From Acidovorax sp. sif1233 (GTDB lineage: Bacteria > Pseudomonadota > Gammaproteobacteria > Burkholderiales > Burkholderiaceae_C), in assembly GCF_019218755.1 (NCBI RefSeq), contig NZ_JAHUWZ010000002.1, positions 558,001 through 622,000 of the forward strand: 64,000 nt of DNA. The letters are read 5' to 3'. Numbering within the stretch: the first letter of the stretch is position 1; each line of letters starts with the position of its first letter. Of this stretch, positions 46,068 through 54,421 are shown one piece after another. Position numbers and translations under genes: made by a program. Below the pieces are notes generated by a model, which was given only the letters and a program-made list of their open reading frames with translations, was not told the DNA's origin and did no database searches.

Positions 46068-46494
46068 AGAAATCGACATCCTCCTGGTAGAGGACAGTCC
46101 CAACGACGCGGAGCTGGCGATCCGCGCCCTGAAGAAGCGGGGATTTGCCAACAAGATGCTGTGGGTCAAGGATGGCGAACAGGCCATCAACTACCTGTTT
46201 CGGCTTGGCGAGTATTCGCAACAGCACGATGAAACCAGCCCGAAGCTGGTGCTGCTGGATCTGAAGATGCCGCGGGTGGATGGCATGGAGGTGCTGCGCG
46301 CCATCAAGCAGGACCAGCGCACGCGCCGCATTCCCGTGGTGATACTGACGTCGTCCCAGGAAGAGCGGGACCTGACACTGTCCTATGACCTGGGGGTCAA
46401 CAGCTATGTGGTCAAGCCCATGGACTTTGACGAGATGGCGGATGTGGTCTGTCAGGCCGGGTCGTATTGGCTGACCGTCAACCGCACGCCGTAG
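46054..46494 (+). CDS. Single-domain response regulator (Rcp1-like)
   Basis: 146 residues, receiver only. Pocket residues are in LLVEDSPNDAEL, acceptor Asp in LLDLKMPRVDG, Thr/Ser in ILTSSQEERD and Lys in VVKPMDFDEM. The VEDSPNDAE start is typical of Rcp1-type receivers that pair with phytochrome-like kinases, as encoded just upstream. It has no DNA-binding or enzymatic output, so it should act by protein contact or as a relay. ATG 46054 lies inside the kinase gene and has GGGAGAG ahead. Confidence 0.88.
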   Translation: MELFEEIDILLVEDSPNDAELAIRALKKRGFANKMLWVKDGEQAINYLFRLGEYSQQHDETSPKLVLLDLKMPRVDGMEVLRAIKQDQRTRRIPVVILTSSQEERDLTLSYDLGVNSYVVKPMDFDEMADVVCQAGSYWLTVNRTP

Positions 46495-46587
46495 CTGGCC
46501 CGGGCGGTCATCCGGGATCTTTCATCCAAGGAGAGCGCGGGGTTGCGCAGAGCGTGCCGCGAAGGGATGCTCGAACTCAAGCGCGCT

Positions 46588-46640
46588 CAATGATATTTGT
46601 TATTTAACATAATATACATCGTATAAAATCATAAGGGAAC
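46588..46640. promoter_or_regulatory. AT-rich promoter/operator region upstream of the SDR gene
   Basis: A sharply AT-rich stretch in a GC-rich context. It contains the near-palindromes TGTTA-TT-TAACA and ATAC-ATC-GTAT, and a good -10-like TATAAAAT. The pattern suits a promoter under a GntR- or TetR-type repressor. No ribosome site is obvious; the SDR ATG is about 50 bases downstream. Confidence 0.45.
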
Positions 46641-46691
46641 CACCAAACCCCGCCAGATCCGTGCCGCCATCAGCCGCTACCATCCCTCTCC

Positions 46692-47495
46692 ATGACCCTC
46701 CCCACCACGACCCCATCCACTCCGTCTTCTTCCATTCACTTCGGCCACCAGGGCCGTGTCTGCATCGTCACTGGCGGCGCCCAGGGCATTGGCGAGGCCT
46801 GCGTGCGGCGGTTTGCCGCCGAGGGCGCCAAAACGGTCGTCGCGGATGTGGACGATGCGCGCGGCCAGGCGCTGGCGCAGGAACTGGGCGCGCTGTATGT
46901 GCGCTGCGATGTGGGCGACAAGGCGCAGGTGGATGCGCTGGTGGCCCGGACCCTGGCGGCCCACGGGCGCATCGACGTGCTGGTGAACAACGCGGGCATC
47001 TTTCGCGCGGCGGATTTTCTGGACGTGACCGAGGCCGATTTCGATGCCGTGCTGCGGGTCAACCTGAAAGGCTCGTTTCTTGTCGCACAGGCCGTCGCGC
47101 GCGCCATGGTGGTCTCGGGCGGCGGCGCCATCGTCAACATGAGCTCGGTCAACGGCGTGCTCACCATCCCCAATATCGCCAGCTACAACGTGAGCAAAGG
47201 CGGCGTGAACCAGCTCACGCGCGTGATGGCCCTGGCGCTGGCTGACAAGAATATTCGCGTGAACGCCGTGGCCCCCGGCACCATCGCCACCGAGCTGGCC
47301 GCCAAGGCCGTGCTGACCAGCGACGAGGCCAAGCAGAAGATCATGAGCCGCACCCCCATGAAGCGGCTGGGCGAGCCGTCGGAGATTGCCGATGTGGTGG
47401 CCTGGCTGGCCAGCGATGCCGCCAGCTATGTGACCGGCGAGATCGTGACCGTGGATGGCGGGCGCATGACGCTGAACTACACCGTTCCGGTCTGA
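46692..47495 (+). CDS. SDR family NAD(P)-dependent oxidoreductase
   Basis: 267 residues, classical short-chain dehydrogenase. The cofactor motif is TGGAQGIG (27-34), followed by NNAG (99-102), catalytic Ser151/152 and the Y-x-x-x-K pair Tyr165/Lys169. Acidic Asp52 after the second strand (ADVDD) indicates preference for NAD. The C-terminal DGG motif (VDGGRM) is present. It oxidises or reduces an unknown alcohol/ketone. It is monocistronic with its own AT-rich promoter. A palindromic repeat separates it from a convergent MATE gene. Confidence 0.88.
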   Translation: MTLPTTTPSTPSSSIHFGHQGRVCIVTGGAQGIGEACVRRFAAEGAKTVVADVDDARGQALAQELGALYVRCDVGDKAQVDALVARTLAAHGRIDVLVNNAGIFRAADFLDVTEADFDAVLRVNLKGSFLVAQAVARAMVVSGGGAIVNMSSVNGVLTIPNIASYNVSKGGVNQLTRVMALALADKNIRVNAVAPGTIATELAAKAVLTSDEAKQKIMSRTPMKRLGEPSEIADVVAWLASDAASYVTGEIVTVDGGRMTLNYTVPV

Positions 47496-47516
47496 CGCGC
47501 CGAATTACTATTGAAT

Positions 47517-47560
47517 TGATAGCTGCCAGCGCTTGAGGTACAAGCGCCGTCGGCTATTTT
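47517..47560. repeat. Dispersed palindromic repeat, copy 5
   Basis: TGATAGCTGCCAGCGCTTG (arm), AGGTA loop, CAAGCGCCGTCGGCTATTTT (arm). It is the cleanest copy. Flanked by TTGAAT/ATTCAA, it lies between convergent genes and ends in T-runs on both strands, so it probably works as a two-way terminator. Confidence 0.75.
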
Positions 47561-47570
47561 TATTCAATTT

Positions 47571-48995
47571 TCAAGCCTGCGGCATGCGCCGCAGCAGGCC
47601 CGCCATGCTGCGCGGCCAGCCGACCGGGCCGAACCAGGCGCCGCCAGCAATCGCCCAGGCGTTGACCACGCCATACAGCACCAGCGCCACGCCCTGTGCG
47701 GCAAACACTGCCGCCAAGCCGCCGCCCCAGCGCAGCGCCAGCCAGCCGCCCGTCACCGCCACCGCCAGGCGCGTGATGTTGCCGATGACGGGCCAGAGCA
47801 GGCGCCCTGCCCCTTGCGAGGCAAAGTACAGCACCAGGCCCAGGCCGAAAAAGCCGTACACCGGGCCGACGGTGCGCAGATACAGCGCGCCGGCCTCCAG
47901 CATGGCCTGATCGCTGTTGAACAAGGACAGCCACGCGTTGGGAAACGTAGCCGCCCACAAGCCAATCGCCTCGGCCATCACAAATGCCATGCCGGCGCCG
48001 ATCCAGGTGGCGCGCAAGGCCCGCTCACGCTGGCCCGCGCCAATGCAGGTGCCCACCATGGCCACCAGCGGTGCACCCAGGCCGAAGACCAAGGGCACCA
48101 GCAGGTATTCCAGGCGCGACGCGGTGCCGTAGCCCGCGATGGCCGCCGTGCCGAAGCCGCCCACCAGCGCCGTGGTGACGCCGATCGCCAGGTTGGTGGC
48201 AACGGTGGAGACCGTGCCCACCAGCCCGACCCGCAGGATGTCCTTGAACAGAGTCCAGCGGAACCGGATGTGCGCCAACGATGGCCGCAGCAGGCTGCGC
48301 GGCGACCACAAGTAGGCTGCCAGCACCGCGCTGCCAATCAGGTAGTACGCCATCAGCGCGATGGCTCCGCCAGCGATGCCCAGGCCGGGCATGGGGCCCC
48401 AGCCAAAGATGAACAGCGGCGACAGCGGCACCAGCACGAAGGCGCCCAGCACCGTCACATACGCTGGCACGGCCATGTTGCCGGTACCCCGGATCACGGC
48501 CGACAAGGTGTTGAACAGCCACACCAGAAACGCGCCCGCGAACACCCAGTTGGAATAGACCAGCGCGGCATCCAGCGCTCCGCCCGTGCCGCCCATGCGG
48601 GTGTAGAGCCAGCGCCCTCCTCCCACCACGCCCACGGCAAAGACCAGCGAAAACACCGCCGCAATGGCCAGCGCATGCAGCACCAGCGCATCGGCATCGT
48701 CCCGCCGCCGGGCTCCCAGGGCGCGGGCGATGGCCGACGCGATGCCGCCGCCCATGGCGCCGGCCGAGGTCATCTGCATCAGCATGACCACCGGGAACAC
48801 CAGGGCCATGCCCGCCAGCGCATCGGTGCCCAGCTTGCCGACAAAGTAGGTCTCGATCAGCCCGACGCCCGCCTGCGCCAGCATGACCAGCACATTGGGC
48901 GCCGCCAGCCGCAGCAGCGTGGGCGCGATCGGCGCCTCCAGCAGCATGCGGGTGCGTGGGTTCAGGGGTTCGGTCACATCAGGCCCCTGCCCCAT
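47571..48995 (-). CDS. MATE family efflux transporter
   Basis: About 474 residues and 12 transmembrane helices. Two homologous halves are visible, with APNVLVMLAQAGVGLIETYF at the first and a second half beginning ILRVGLVGTVSTVATN. MATE proteins expel drugs or metabolites using Na+ or H+. ATG 48995 overlaps the maoC-like gene by 17 bases; GTG 48977, next to that stop, is equally plausible. It lies downstream of the MaoC gene in one likely unit. Confidence 0.85.
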   Translation of the reverse strand: MGQGPDVTEPLNPRTRMLLEAPIAPTLLRLAAPNVLVMLAQAGVGLIETYFVGKLGTDALAGMALVFPVVMLMQMTSAGAMGGGIASAIARALGARRRDDADALVLHALAIAAVFSLVFAVGVVGGGRWLYTRMGGTGGALDAALVYSNWVFAGAFLVWLFNTLSAVIRGTGNMAVPAYVTVLGAFVLVPLSPLFIFGWGPMPGLGIAGGAIALMAYYLIGSAVLAAYLWSPRSLLRPSLAHIRFRWTLFKDILRVGLVGTVSTVATNLAIGVTTALVGGFGTAAIAGYGTASRLEYLLVPLVFGLGAPLVAMVGTCIGAGQRERALRATWIGAGMAFVMAEAIGLWAATFPNAWLSLFNSDQAMLEAGALYLRTVGPVYGFFGLGLVLYFASQGAGRLLWPVIGNITRLAVAVTGGWLALRWGGGLAAVFAAQGVALVLYGVVNAWAIAGGAWFGPVGWPRSMAGLLRRMPQA

Positions 48996-49485
48996 CGGCC
49001 GCAGGCCTGCGCGGCACCACGATGCGCACGGTGGACAGCTGCAGCACATCGCCGTGCTGGTTGCGGGTTTCGCTGCGCACGGTGACCATGCCACGGTCGG
49101 GCCTGGATTTGGAGGGCTGGATCTCCAGCACCTCGCTCACCACGTGCAGCACGTCGGTGGCGCGCGTGGGCCGGGGCCAGCTCACCTCGGCGCCGGCGCC
49201 GATGATGCCGCCCGCGATCGGCAGGCCGGTGGTGACCTGCAGGCGCATGGTCACGGACGCCGTATGCCAGCCGCTTGCGGCCAGACCGCCGAACAGCGTG
49301 GCGCGGGCGGCGGCATCGTCCATGTGAAAGGGTTGCGGGTCGAACTGGGCGGCAAAGGCCTTGATCTGCGCTTCGTCCATGGCGTGTTCGCCGCTTCTGA
49401 ACTGGTCGCCCACGGTCAGGTCGTCCAGGTACACGGGCTGCATTCCGGTGGGGGCGGATGCGGTGGAAACAGGGTGAGCGGTCAT
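48979..49485 (-). CDS. MaoC-like hotdog-fold dehydratase
   Basis: 168 residues, one hotdog domain. The hydratase motif region AAQFDPQPFHMDDAAA, with Asp and His, is followed by FGGLAASGWHTAS, the central helix of MaoC dehydratases. Members hydrate enoyl-CoA thioesters; the substrate is not known here. It lies between the MFS and MATE genes on the same strand, 47 bases after the MFS stop. ATG 49485 chosen; a later ATG at residue 15 (MQPVYLDDL) could be the real start. Confidence 0.85.
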   Translation of the reverse strand: MTAHPVSTASAPTGMQPVYLDDLTVGDQFRSGEHAMDEAQIKAFAAQFDPQPFHMDDAAARATLFGGLAASGWHTASVTMRLQVTTGLPIAGGIIGAGAEVSWPRPTRATDVLHVVSEVLEIQPSKSRPDRGMVTVRSETRNQHGDVLQLSTVRIVVPRRPAADGAGA

Positions 49486-49532
49486 GGCAACAAATGGGGA
49501 GATGAGGGGATGGCGGGTGGATGTTGTCGTGG

Positions 49533-50831
49533 TCAGGCTGCGGCGGGCGCGGGGCGCACCAGGCGGGCTTCGCGGATCGGCAGGTTGACCAGGGCCGCGC
49601 CCACGGCCAGCACGATGTCGATGTACCAGACCCAGTCATAGCTGCCGGTGGCCTGGAAGACGGTACCGCCCAGATAGGCACCGAAGAATCCGCCAATCTG
49701 GTGCGCCAGCATCACGATGCCAAACAGCATGGCCATGTTGGCCGTGCCGAACATCTTGGCCACCAGCCCCACCGTGGGGGGCACGGTGGAGAGAAACGTC
49801 ACACCCATCACGGCGGCAAAGACCAGCACCACGGCGGGCGTCTTGGGCGCCAGCAAGAAGATCAGCACCGCCAGGCCGCGCGTGGCATACAGCAGCGACA
49901 GCAACGACTTCATGCGCCAGCGCCCCACGGCCCAGCCCATGGCCAGGCTGCCGACAATGTTGAACAAGCCGATCATGGCCAGCGACCATCCGCCGATCTC
50001 AGGCGGCAGGCCACATGCGGCGATGACGCCCGGCAGGTGCGTGGCCAGGAACGCCACGTGAAAGCCGCACACCAGAAAGCCCGCCGCCAGATACCGGTAG
50101 CTCGGCGTGGCCAGCGCCTGCGCGATGGCCTCGCGCGCCGTCAGTGCCTTCTGGCCGGATGCGGCGGCGGCCTGCGCGGCCAAGGCGTTCGAATTGCCCC
50201 GGAGCACCCACACCGCAGGCAGCGCCAGCAGCACCAGCACACCCAGCCACTGCATGGCACTGGCCCAGCCTACCGCGGCGGTCAGGCCAATGGCAATGGG
50301 CGCCATCACGAACTGCCCGAACGACCCGCCCGCGTTGACGATGCCGCTGGCCAGCCCGCGCTTGTGGGCGGGTACCAGCCGCGCGGTGGCCGCCATCAGC
50401 ACCGACGGCCCGGCCATGCCCGCGCCGCCGGCGGCCAACACGCCAATCGCAAAAATCAACCCGACCGTGGTGGTCATGTAGGGCGTGATGAAGGTGCCCA
50501 GCGCCACCAGCGCCACGCCCAGCAGGATCACGCGGCCCGTGCCGATGCGGTCGGCCACGGCCCCCGCAAACGGCTGGGTCAGGCCCCACCAGAGCTGGCC
50601 GAACGCAAAGGCCAGGCTGATGCTGCCAATGCCCAGCGCGGTGGACGTGTTGAGCGCCGACAGGAACAGGCCCATGGTCTGGCGCGTGCCCATGGTGAGG
50701 GCGAACGCGCCCGCAGCGGCCAGCAGCACGAGCCACAGCGCGATCGGTGAGCCCGGGGTGGCAGGAGCGGCGGGCGCCGCGAACACGTTGCCGCCGCCCA
50801 GGTTGCGGGAAGGTTGGGTGTCATTCGTCAT
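49533..50831 (-). CDS. MFS transporter
   Basis: 432 residues with 12 predicted membrane helices. The major facilitator loop 2-3 signature is recognisable as GAVADRIGTGRVILLG, and the first helix starts PIALWLVLLAAAGAF. The arrangement (MTMGTRQTMGLFLSAL) recalls the oxalate/formate-type and monocarboxylate-type MFS group. The gene overlaps the upstream MarR regulator by 11 bases and is presumably controlled by it. Substrate unknown. Confidence 0.87.
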   Translation of the reverse strand: MTNDTQPSRNLGGGNVFAAPAAPATPGSPIALWLVLLAAAGAFALTMGTRQTMGLFLSALNTSTALGIGSISLAFAFGQLWWGLTQPFAGAVADRIGTGRVILLGVALVALGTFITPYMTTTVGLIFAIGVLAAGGAGMAGPSVLMAATARLVPAHKRGLASGIVNAGGSFGQFVMAPIAIGLTAAVGWASAMQWLGVLVLLALPAVWVLRGNSNALAAQAAAASGQKALTAREAIAQALATPSYRYLAAGFLVCGFHVAFLATHLPGVIAACGLPPEIGGWSLAMIGLFNIVGSLAMGWAVGRWRMKSLLSLLYATRGLAVLIFLLAPKTPAVVLVFAAVMGVTFLSTVPPTVGLVAKMFGTANMAMLFGIVMLAHQIGGFFGAYLGGTVFQATGSYDWVWYIDIVLAVGAALVNLPIREARLVRPAPAAA

Positions 50832-51312
50832 CGCCGTGCTCCTGCTTTTCCTGCATGCTGGCCAGCAAAGCCAGGGAGTCGTCCACCAGCGCATGCAGGG
50901 CGTTCACGCGCTCCGCGCCCAGGGTGTCGTTGAGGGACAGCTGCGCCACTTTCCAGCAGCGCTGGGCCTGCGCACGCTTGTCGCGCCCCGCGTCGGTGAT
51001 GTGCACCAGCCGGCTGCGCGCATCGGCCCCCGCCTCCAGCGTGACCCAGCCGGCATCCACCAGGGGCCGCAGGTTGCGGGTGAGCGTGGAGGCGTCCATC
51101 TTCATTTCCACCGCGAGGTCGCCCGGACGGATGGGCCCGAGCTTGAGCACGTGCGACAGCAGCGAGTACTGCGTGGTCTTGAGCCCACACCGGGCCATCT
51201 CGGTGTCATAGTGGTGCGCCACGCGCCGCATCAGCTGGCGCAGCTTGAAATTGGTGCAGCCCTGGGGCGGCACGGCAGCAGGCGCGTTTGCGGGGGTGAT
51301 TTCAGCTTGCAT
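50821..51312 (-). CDS. MarR family transcriptional regulator
   Basis: 163 residues. Winged helix with recognition part MKMDASTLTRNLRPLVDAGWV and wing DARSRLVHITDAGRD, flanked by dimer helices. The N-terminal C-T-N-F-K-L-R-Q segment is typical of MarR proteins near MFS exporters. It is the first gene of the MarR-MFS unit and divergent from a thioesterase gene; two overlapping palindromes lie in the short gap. It probably represses both directions until a ligand binds. Confidence 0.88.
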   Translation of the reverse strand: MQAEITPANAPAAVPPQGCTNFKLRQLMRRVAHHYDTEMARCGLKTTQYSLLSHVLKLGPIRPGDLAVEMKMDASTLTRNLRPLVDAGWVTLEAGADARSRLVHITDAGRDKRAQAQRCWKVAQLSLNDTLGAERVNALHALVDDSLALLASMQEKQEHGDDE

Positions 51313-51327
51313 GCGATCAATTGTATC

Positions 51328-51347
51328 TGCAATAATTGCATATGCAA
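51328..51347. promoter_or_regulatory. Overlapping palindromes, candidate MarR operator
   Basis: TGCAAT-A-ATTGCA (51328-51340) and TTGCATATGCAA (51336-51347) are both perfect and share five bases. They lie between the divergent MarR gene and the thioesterase gene, 15 bases before the MarR start. Size and spacing fit MarR dimers. Confidence 0.6.
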
Positions 51348-51391
51348 CTAGCCGGCTGGCCCATCAACCCCATTCCCTTCCGAGGTATCGC

Positions 51392-51943
51392 ATGACCCAG
51401 AACAACCAACTCGAGCAATGGCTCGCGCAAGAGCGTGAAATCGCAGCCCGCCTGGAGGCCGGCGTGGGCGCGGGGGTCTCGCGCCCCGACCAGGTCGCCG
51501 GCCTGAACGGCCTGCAGATGATGCAGGCCATGCTGCGCGGTGAACTGCCCTACCCTCCCATCGCCCGCACGCTGGACTTCCAGCTGATGGAGGTGGGCGA
51601 AGGCCTGGCCATCTTCCAGGGAACCCCTGGCGCGGCCCACCTGAACCCCATGGGCACCGTACACGGGGGCTGGTTCGCCACCCTGCTCGACTCGGCCCTG
51701 GGCTGCGCCGTGCACACGCGCATGCAGCCGGGGCGCGGCTACACCACGGCCGAGCTGGGCGTGAACCTCGTCAAGGCGCTCACGCCCAAGGTGCAGCGCG
51801 TGCGCGCCGAAGGCCGCGTGATCCACTGCGGGCGCCAGCTGGCCACGGCCGAGGCCCGCCTGGTGGGGCCCGACGGCACGCTGTATGCCCACGCCACCAC
51901 CACCTGCCTGGTTTTTGACATGCCTGCACAATCGAAGGGATGA
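51392..51943 (+). CDS. PaaI family acyl-CoA thioesterase
   Basis: 183 residues, hotdog fold. The active-site region [20 protein letters not shown] includes the HGG motif and the catalytic Asp. It hydrolyses an acyl- or aryl-CoA thioester. Upstream, palindromes suggest MarR control. It overlaps gloA by four bases (ATGA), so both are produced together. ATG 51392 has GAGG upstream (CCGAGGTATCGC). An upstream extension in frame lacks homology. Confidence 0.87.
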   Translation: MTQNNQLEQWLAQEREIAARLEAGVGAGVSRPDQVAGLNGLQMMQAMLRGELPYPPIARTLDFQLMEVGEGLAIFQGTPGAAHLNPMGTVHGGWFATLLDSALGCAVHTRMQPGRGYTTAELGVNLVKALTPKVQRVRAEGRVIHCGRQLATAEARLVGPDGTLYAHATTTCLVFDMPAQSKG

Positions 51944-52353
51944 AATTCCTCCACACGATGCTGCGCGTTGGCAACCTTCAACGCTCGATTGATTTCTATA
52001 CCCAGGTGCTCGGCATGCAACTGCTGCGCCAGTCCGAGAACCCCGAGTACAAGTACTCGCTGGCCTTCCTGGGCTTTGACGGCGGCAACCCCGGCCAGGC
52101 CGAGATCGAGCTGACCTACAACTGGGGCACCGAGAGCTACGAGATGGGCACCGCCTATGGCCACATCGCGCTGGGCGTGCCCGATGCGTACGCCGCGTGC
52201 GAGAAGATCAAGGCCTCGGGTGGCAACGTCACGCGCGAAGCGGGTCCCGTCAAGGGCGGCACCACGGTCATCGCGTTTGTGACGGATCCCGATGGCTACA
52301 AGATTGAATTGATACAGCGCGCCGAGGGGACTGGTGGCGCAGGCTTGCGCTAA
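51940..52353 (+). CDS. gloA: Lactoylglutathione lyase (glyoxalase I)
   Basis: 137 residues. It starts [20 protein letters not shown], whose first His is a metal ligand. Other ligands are Glu in AEIELTYN, His in YGHIALGV and Glu in YKIELIQR, a complete set. It isomerises the methylglyoxal-glutathione hemithioacetal to S-lactoylglutathione. It is coupled to the thioesterase gene. A palindromic repeat and a strong terminator follow. Confidence 0.94.
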   Translation: MKFLHTMLRVGNLQRSIDFYTQVLGMQLLRQSENPEYKYSLAFLGFDGGNPGQAEIELTYNWGTESYEMGTAYGHIALGVPDAYAACEKIKASGGNVTREAGPVKGGTTVIAFVTDPDGYKIELIQRAEGTGGAGLR

Positions 52354-52368
52354 TAATAACTATCAAAT

Positions 52369-52413
52369 ATATAGCTGCTGGCGCATGATGGATAAGCGCT
52401 AGAGGCAAATTTT
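52369..52413. repeat. Dispersed palindromic repeat, copy 6
   Basis: ATATAGCTGCTGGCGC (arm), ATGATGGAT spacer, AAGCGCTAGAGGCAAATTTT (arm). An extra ACTATCAAA sits just upstream. It lies after gloA, ahead of the terminator. Confidence 0.7.
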
Positions 52414-52420
52414 AACCCAT

Positions 52421-52449
52421 AAAAAAAACCCGGCACTGCCGGGTTTTTT
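52421..52449. terminator. Strong bidirectional rho-independent terminator
   Basis: AAAAACCCGGC / GCCGGGTTTTT arms with an ACT loop and flanking A- and T-runs. It lies between gloA and the convergent OmpA-like gene and serves both. Confidence 0.9.
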
Positions 52450-52484
52450 CATGGGGCGACCTGCTGGAGGTCACTGCACAGGGA

Positions 52485-53003
52485 CTAGGCGCCCAGGGCC
52501 ACTTCCACGCGGCGCGCTTCGGCGTTGCTGCCGGTGGCGGTGGTTTCTTCGGGCTTCTTCAGCTCGATCTTGTCTTCCGCCACGCCCAGGCCCTTGAGCG
52601 CATCGCGCACTGCAAAGGCGCGTTGCTTGGCCAGCTCGGCATTCAGGGCGGCGTCGCCCGTGGCGTCGTGAAAGCCCGAGATCACGGCCTTCTTGCCTTC
52701 GGCCACGCCCTTGACCACGTCGGCCAGGGCTTCGTTGGCGCCTGCGGCAAGGTCGGCCTTGGCGCTGGCAAAGTAGAACTTCACCACGCCGTTTTCCACC
52801 CGGACGCTGGCCGCGTCAGCCGCGGCGACCACGGCGGGCGCGCTGGCTGCAACGGCCGTGGCGGGCGCGGGCTTGGCGGCGCCGGAAGCGCCGACACGCT
52901 TGACCACCACGGTGCCCACCACCACGGAGATCACCAGTGCGATCAGGGCGAACAGGAAACCCAGGGCGAAACGTTGTTGGCTATCGTCGTCAGAACTAGA
53001 CAT
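52485..53003 (-). CDS. OmpA-family C-terminal domain protein, inner-membrane anchored
   Basis: 172 residues. An uncleaved membrane anchor (FALGFLFALIALVISVVVG) near residues 12-30 is followed by an Ala/Pro-rich linker and a C-terminal OmpA-like domain (VKFYFASAKADLA, VISGFHDATGDAALN, LAKQRAFAVRDAL, RRVEVAL). Such domains bind peptidoglycan in the periplasm. The position after the anchor means the domain is tethered from the inner membrane. The gene is monocistronic; the terminator is shared with gloA. Confidence 0.85.
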   Translation of the reverse strand: MSSSDDDSQQRFALGFLFALIALVISVVVGTVVVKRVGASGAAKPAPATAVAASAPAVVAAADAASVRVENGVVKFYFASAKADLAAGANEALADVVKGVAEGKKAVISGFHDATGDAALNAELAKQRAFAVRDALKGLGVAEDKIELKKPEETTATGSNAEARRVEVALGA

Positions 53004-53107
53004 TGGAGATCCCCGAAGTGATGAAAAAGAAGGTGTGGCGGCCCTGGAACCTCGCGGCGCAAGTCCCCAGGGCGCTGAAGCAAAGCTTTCGATTGTAGAG
53101 TGATCGC

Positions 53108-53695
53108 ATGACGAATCTTCCCGCGCCCCTTCGCGACCCGGCCCCCATGCTGGAGCGGGCGCTCAAGGAATGGGGTGGCCACGACGACCTGTGGATCTTT
53201 GGCTACGGCTCGCTCATCTGGCGCCCGGATTTCGACTACGCCGAGCGCCGCGCCGCCAAGGTGCACGGCTGGCACCGGGCGCTCCGGATGTGGAGCCGCA
53301 TCAACCGCGGCACGCCGGAATGCCCGGGCCTGGTGTTCGGCATGCTGTCGGGCGGCAGCTGCCGGGGCATGGTCTTCCGCGTGGACAAGGCGCATGCCCG
53401 GCAGGTGCTCATCAACCTGTGGCAGCGCGAGATGGTCACGGCCGTGTACGACCCGCGCTGGCTGCCCTGCCGCACGCCCCAGGGGACCGTGTCCGCGCTC
53501 GCTTTCACTCTGTCACGAAAAAGCCCCAACCACACGGGGGAGCTGCCCGACGACGAGTACCGCCGCATCTTCGCGCAGGCCTGCGGCCGTTTTGGCACCA
53601 CGCGCGACTATGCCCAGGCCACGTACGAGGAACTGCGCAAACACGGCATCCACGACCGCGCGCTCGCCAGGCTGCTTGCGCTGACCCACAAATAG
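53108..53695 (+). CDS. chaC: Glutathione-specific gamma-glutamylcyclotransferase, ChaC family
   Basis: 195 residues. The substrate-binding signature FGYGSLIW is at 31-38. Conserved PEGPGLVFGM-type (CPGLVFGML) and CRGMVFRV segments follow, and WQREM holds a conserved Glu candidate for catalysis. It degrades glutathione to cysteinyl-glycine and 5-oxoproline. It precedes a superoxide dismutase gene, which gives a redox theme, but 95 bases and a separate ribosome site lie between them. ATG start with a weak Shine-Dalgarno. Confidence 0.88.
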   Translation: MTNLPAPLRDPAPMLERALKEWGGHDDLWIFGYGSLIWRPDFDYAERRAAKVHGWHRALRMWSRINRGTPECPGLVFGMLSGGSCRGMVFRVDKAHARQVLINLWQREMVTAVYDPRWLPCRTPQGTVSALAFTLSRKSPNHTGELPDDEYRRIFAQACGRFGTTRDYAQATYEELRKHGIHDRALARLLALTHK

Positions 53696-53790
53696 TGCAC
53701 ACTTTTGGCGGGCGAACCTGCTCCCTGTCTTGCACCAGCGCGCAGGGCGTCCGCATGATGCACCGTCTCTTAACGTTCAAGGAGTATTTG

Positions 53791-54321
53791 ATGAAGCAAA
53801 GGAATCGTTGGGCCTTCGGGCTCTCGTCCATCGCCGTGCTGGCCCTGGCGGGCTGCGCCGCCTATTCGTCGGGCCCGTCTGCCACGGCCAAGCTGGAGCC
53901 CACGCGCGGCAGCACCACCTCGGGCACGGTGGCGTTTGCCCAGTCCGGCGACGTGGTGAAGGTGTCGGGCGAGGTCCGCGGGCTCAAGCCGGGCGCCGAA
54001 CACGGTTTCCATATCCATGAAAAGGGCGACTGCTCCAGCGGCGACGGCATGAGCGCCGGCGGCCACTTCAACCCGGGCGGCAAGCCGCACGGCCACCACG
54101 GCGCGGGCGAGCACCACACGGGTGACCTGCCCAGCCTGAAGGCGGATGCCAACGGCGTGGCCACCTTCAGCTTCGAGTCGCGCACGATCCGCGTGGGCAG
54201 CACGGCCAACGACATCGTGGGCAAGGGCCTGATCGTGCACCGCGACCCCGACGACTACAAGACCCAGCCCACGGGCAACGCCGGCCCGCGCCTGGCCTGC
54301 GCGGTCATCGCAGCGAAGTAG
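53791..54321 (+). CDS. sodC: Superoxide dismutase [Cu-Zn], lipoprotein
   Basis: 176 residues. The lipobox LAGC (Cys22) after a signal peptide indicates an anchored periplasmic lipoprotein. Metal ligands are in GFHIHEKGDCSS, GGHFNPGG and HHTGDLPSL (bridging and zinc ligands), and the disulfide cysteines are in GDCSS and RLACAV. It dismutates superoxide. The ribosome site is strong (CAAGGAG). Length and motifs are complete. A hairpin terminator follows. Confidence 0.92.
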   Translation: MKQRNRWAFGLSSIAVLALAGCAAYSSGPSATAKLEPTRGSTTSGTVAFAQSGDVVKVSGEVRGLKPGAEHGFHIHEKGDCSSGDGMSAGGHFNPGGKPHGHHGAGEHHTGDLPSLKADANGVATFSFESRTIRVGSTANDIVGKGLIVHRDPDDYKTQPTGNAGPRLACAVIAAK

Positions 54322-54371
54322 AGACCGCCGAAAAAGGAAAAGACGGCGCGCCGGAAGGGCGCGTCCGGCAC

Positions 54372-54412
54372 ACGACCCGCTCGCCGCGACCTCGGCCAGC
54401 GGGTCGTTTCCT
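54372..54412 (+). terminator. Rho-independent terminator after sodC
   Basis: A perfect 10-bp stem ACGACCCGCT (54372-54381) / AGCGGGTCGT (54398-54407) is followed by TTCC TTT. It lies between sodC and the convergent nucleotidyltransferase gene. Confidence 0.75.
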
Positions 54413-54421
54413 TTGCGGGTG

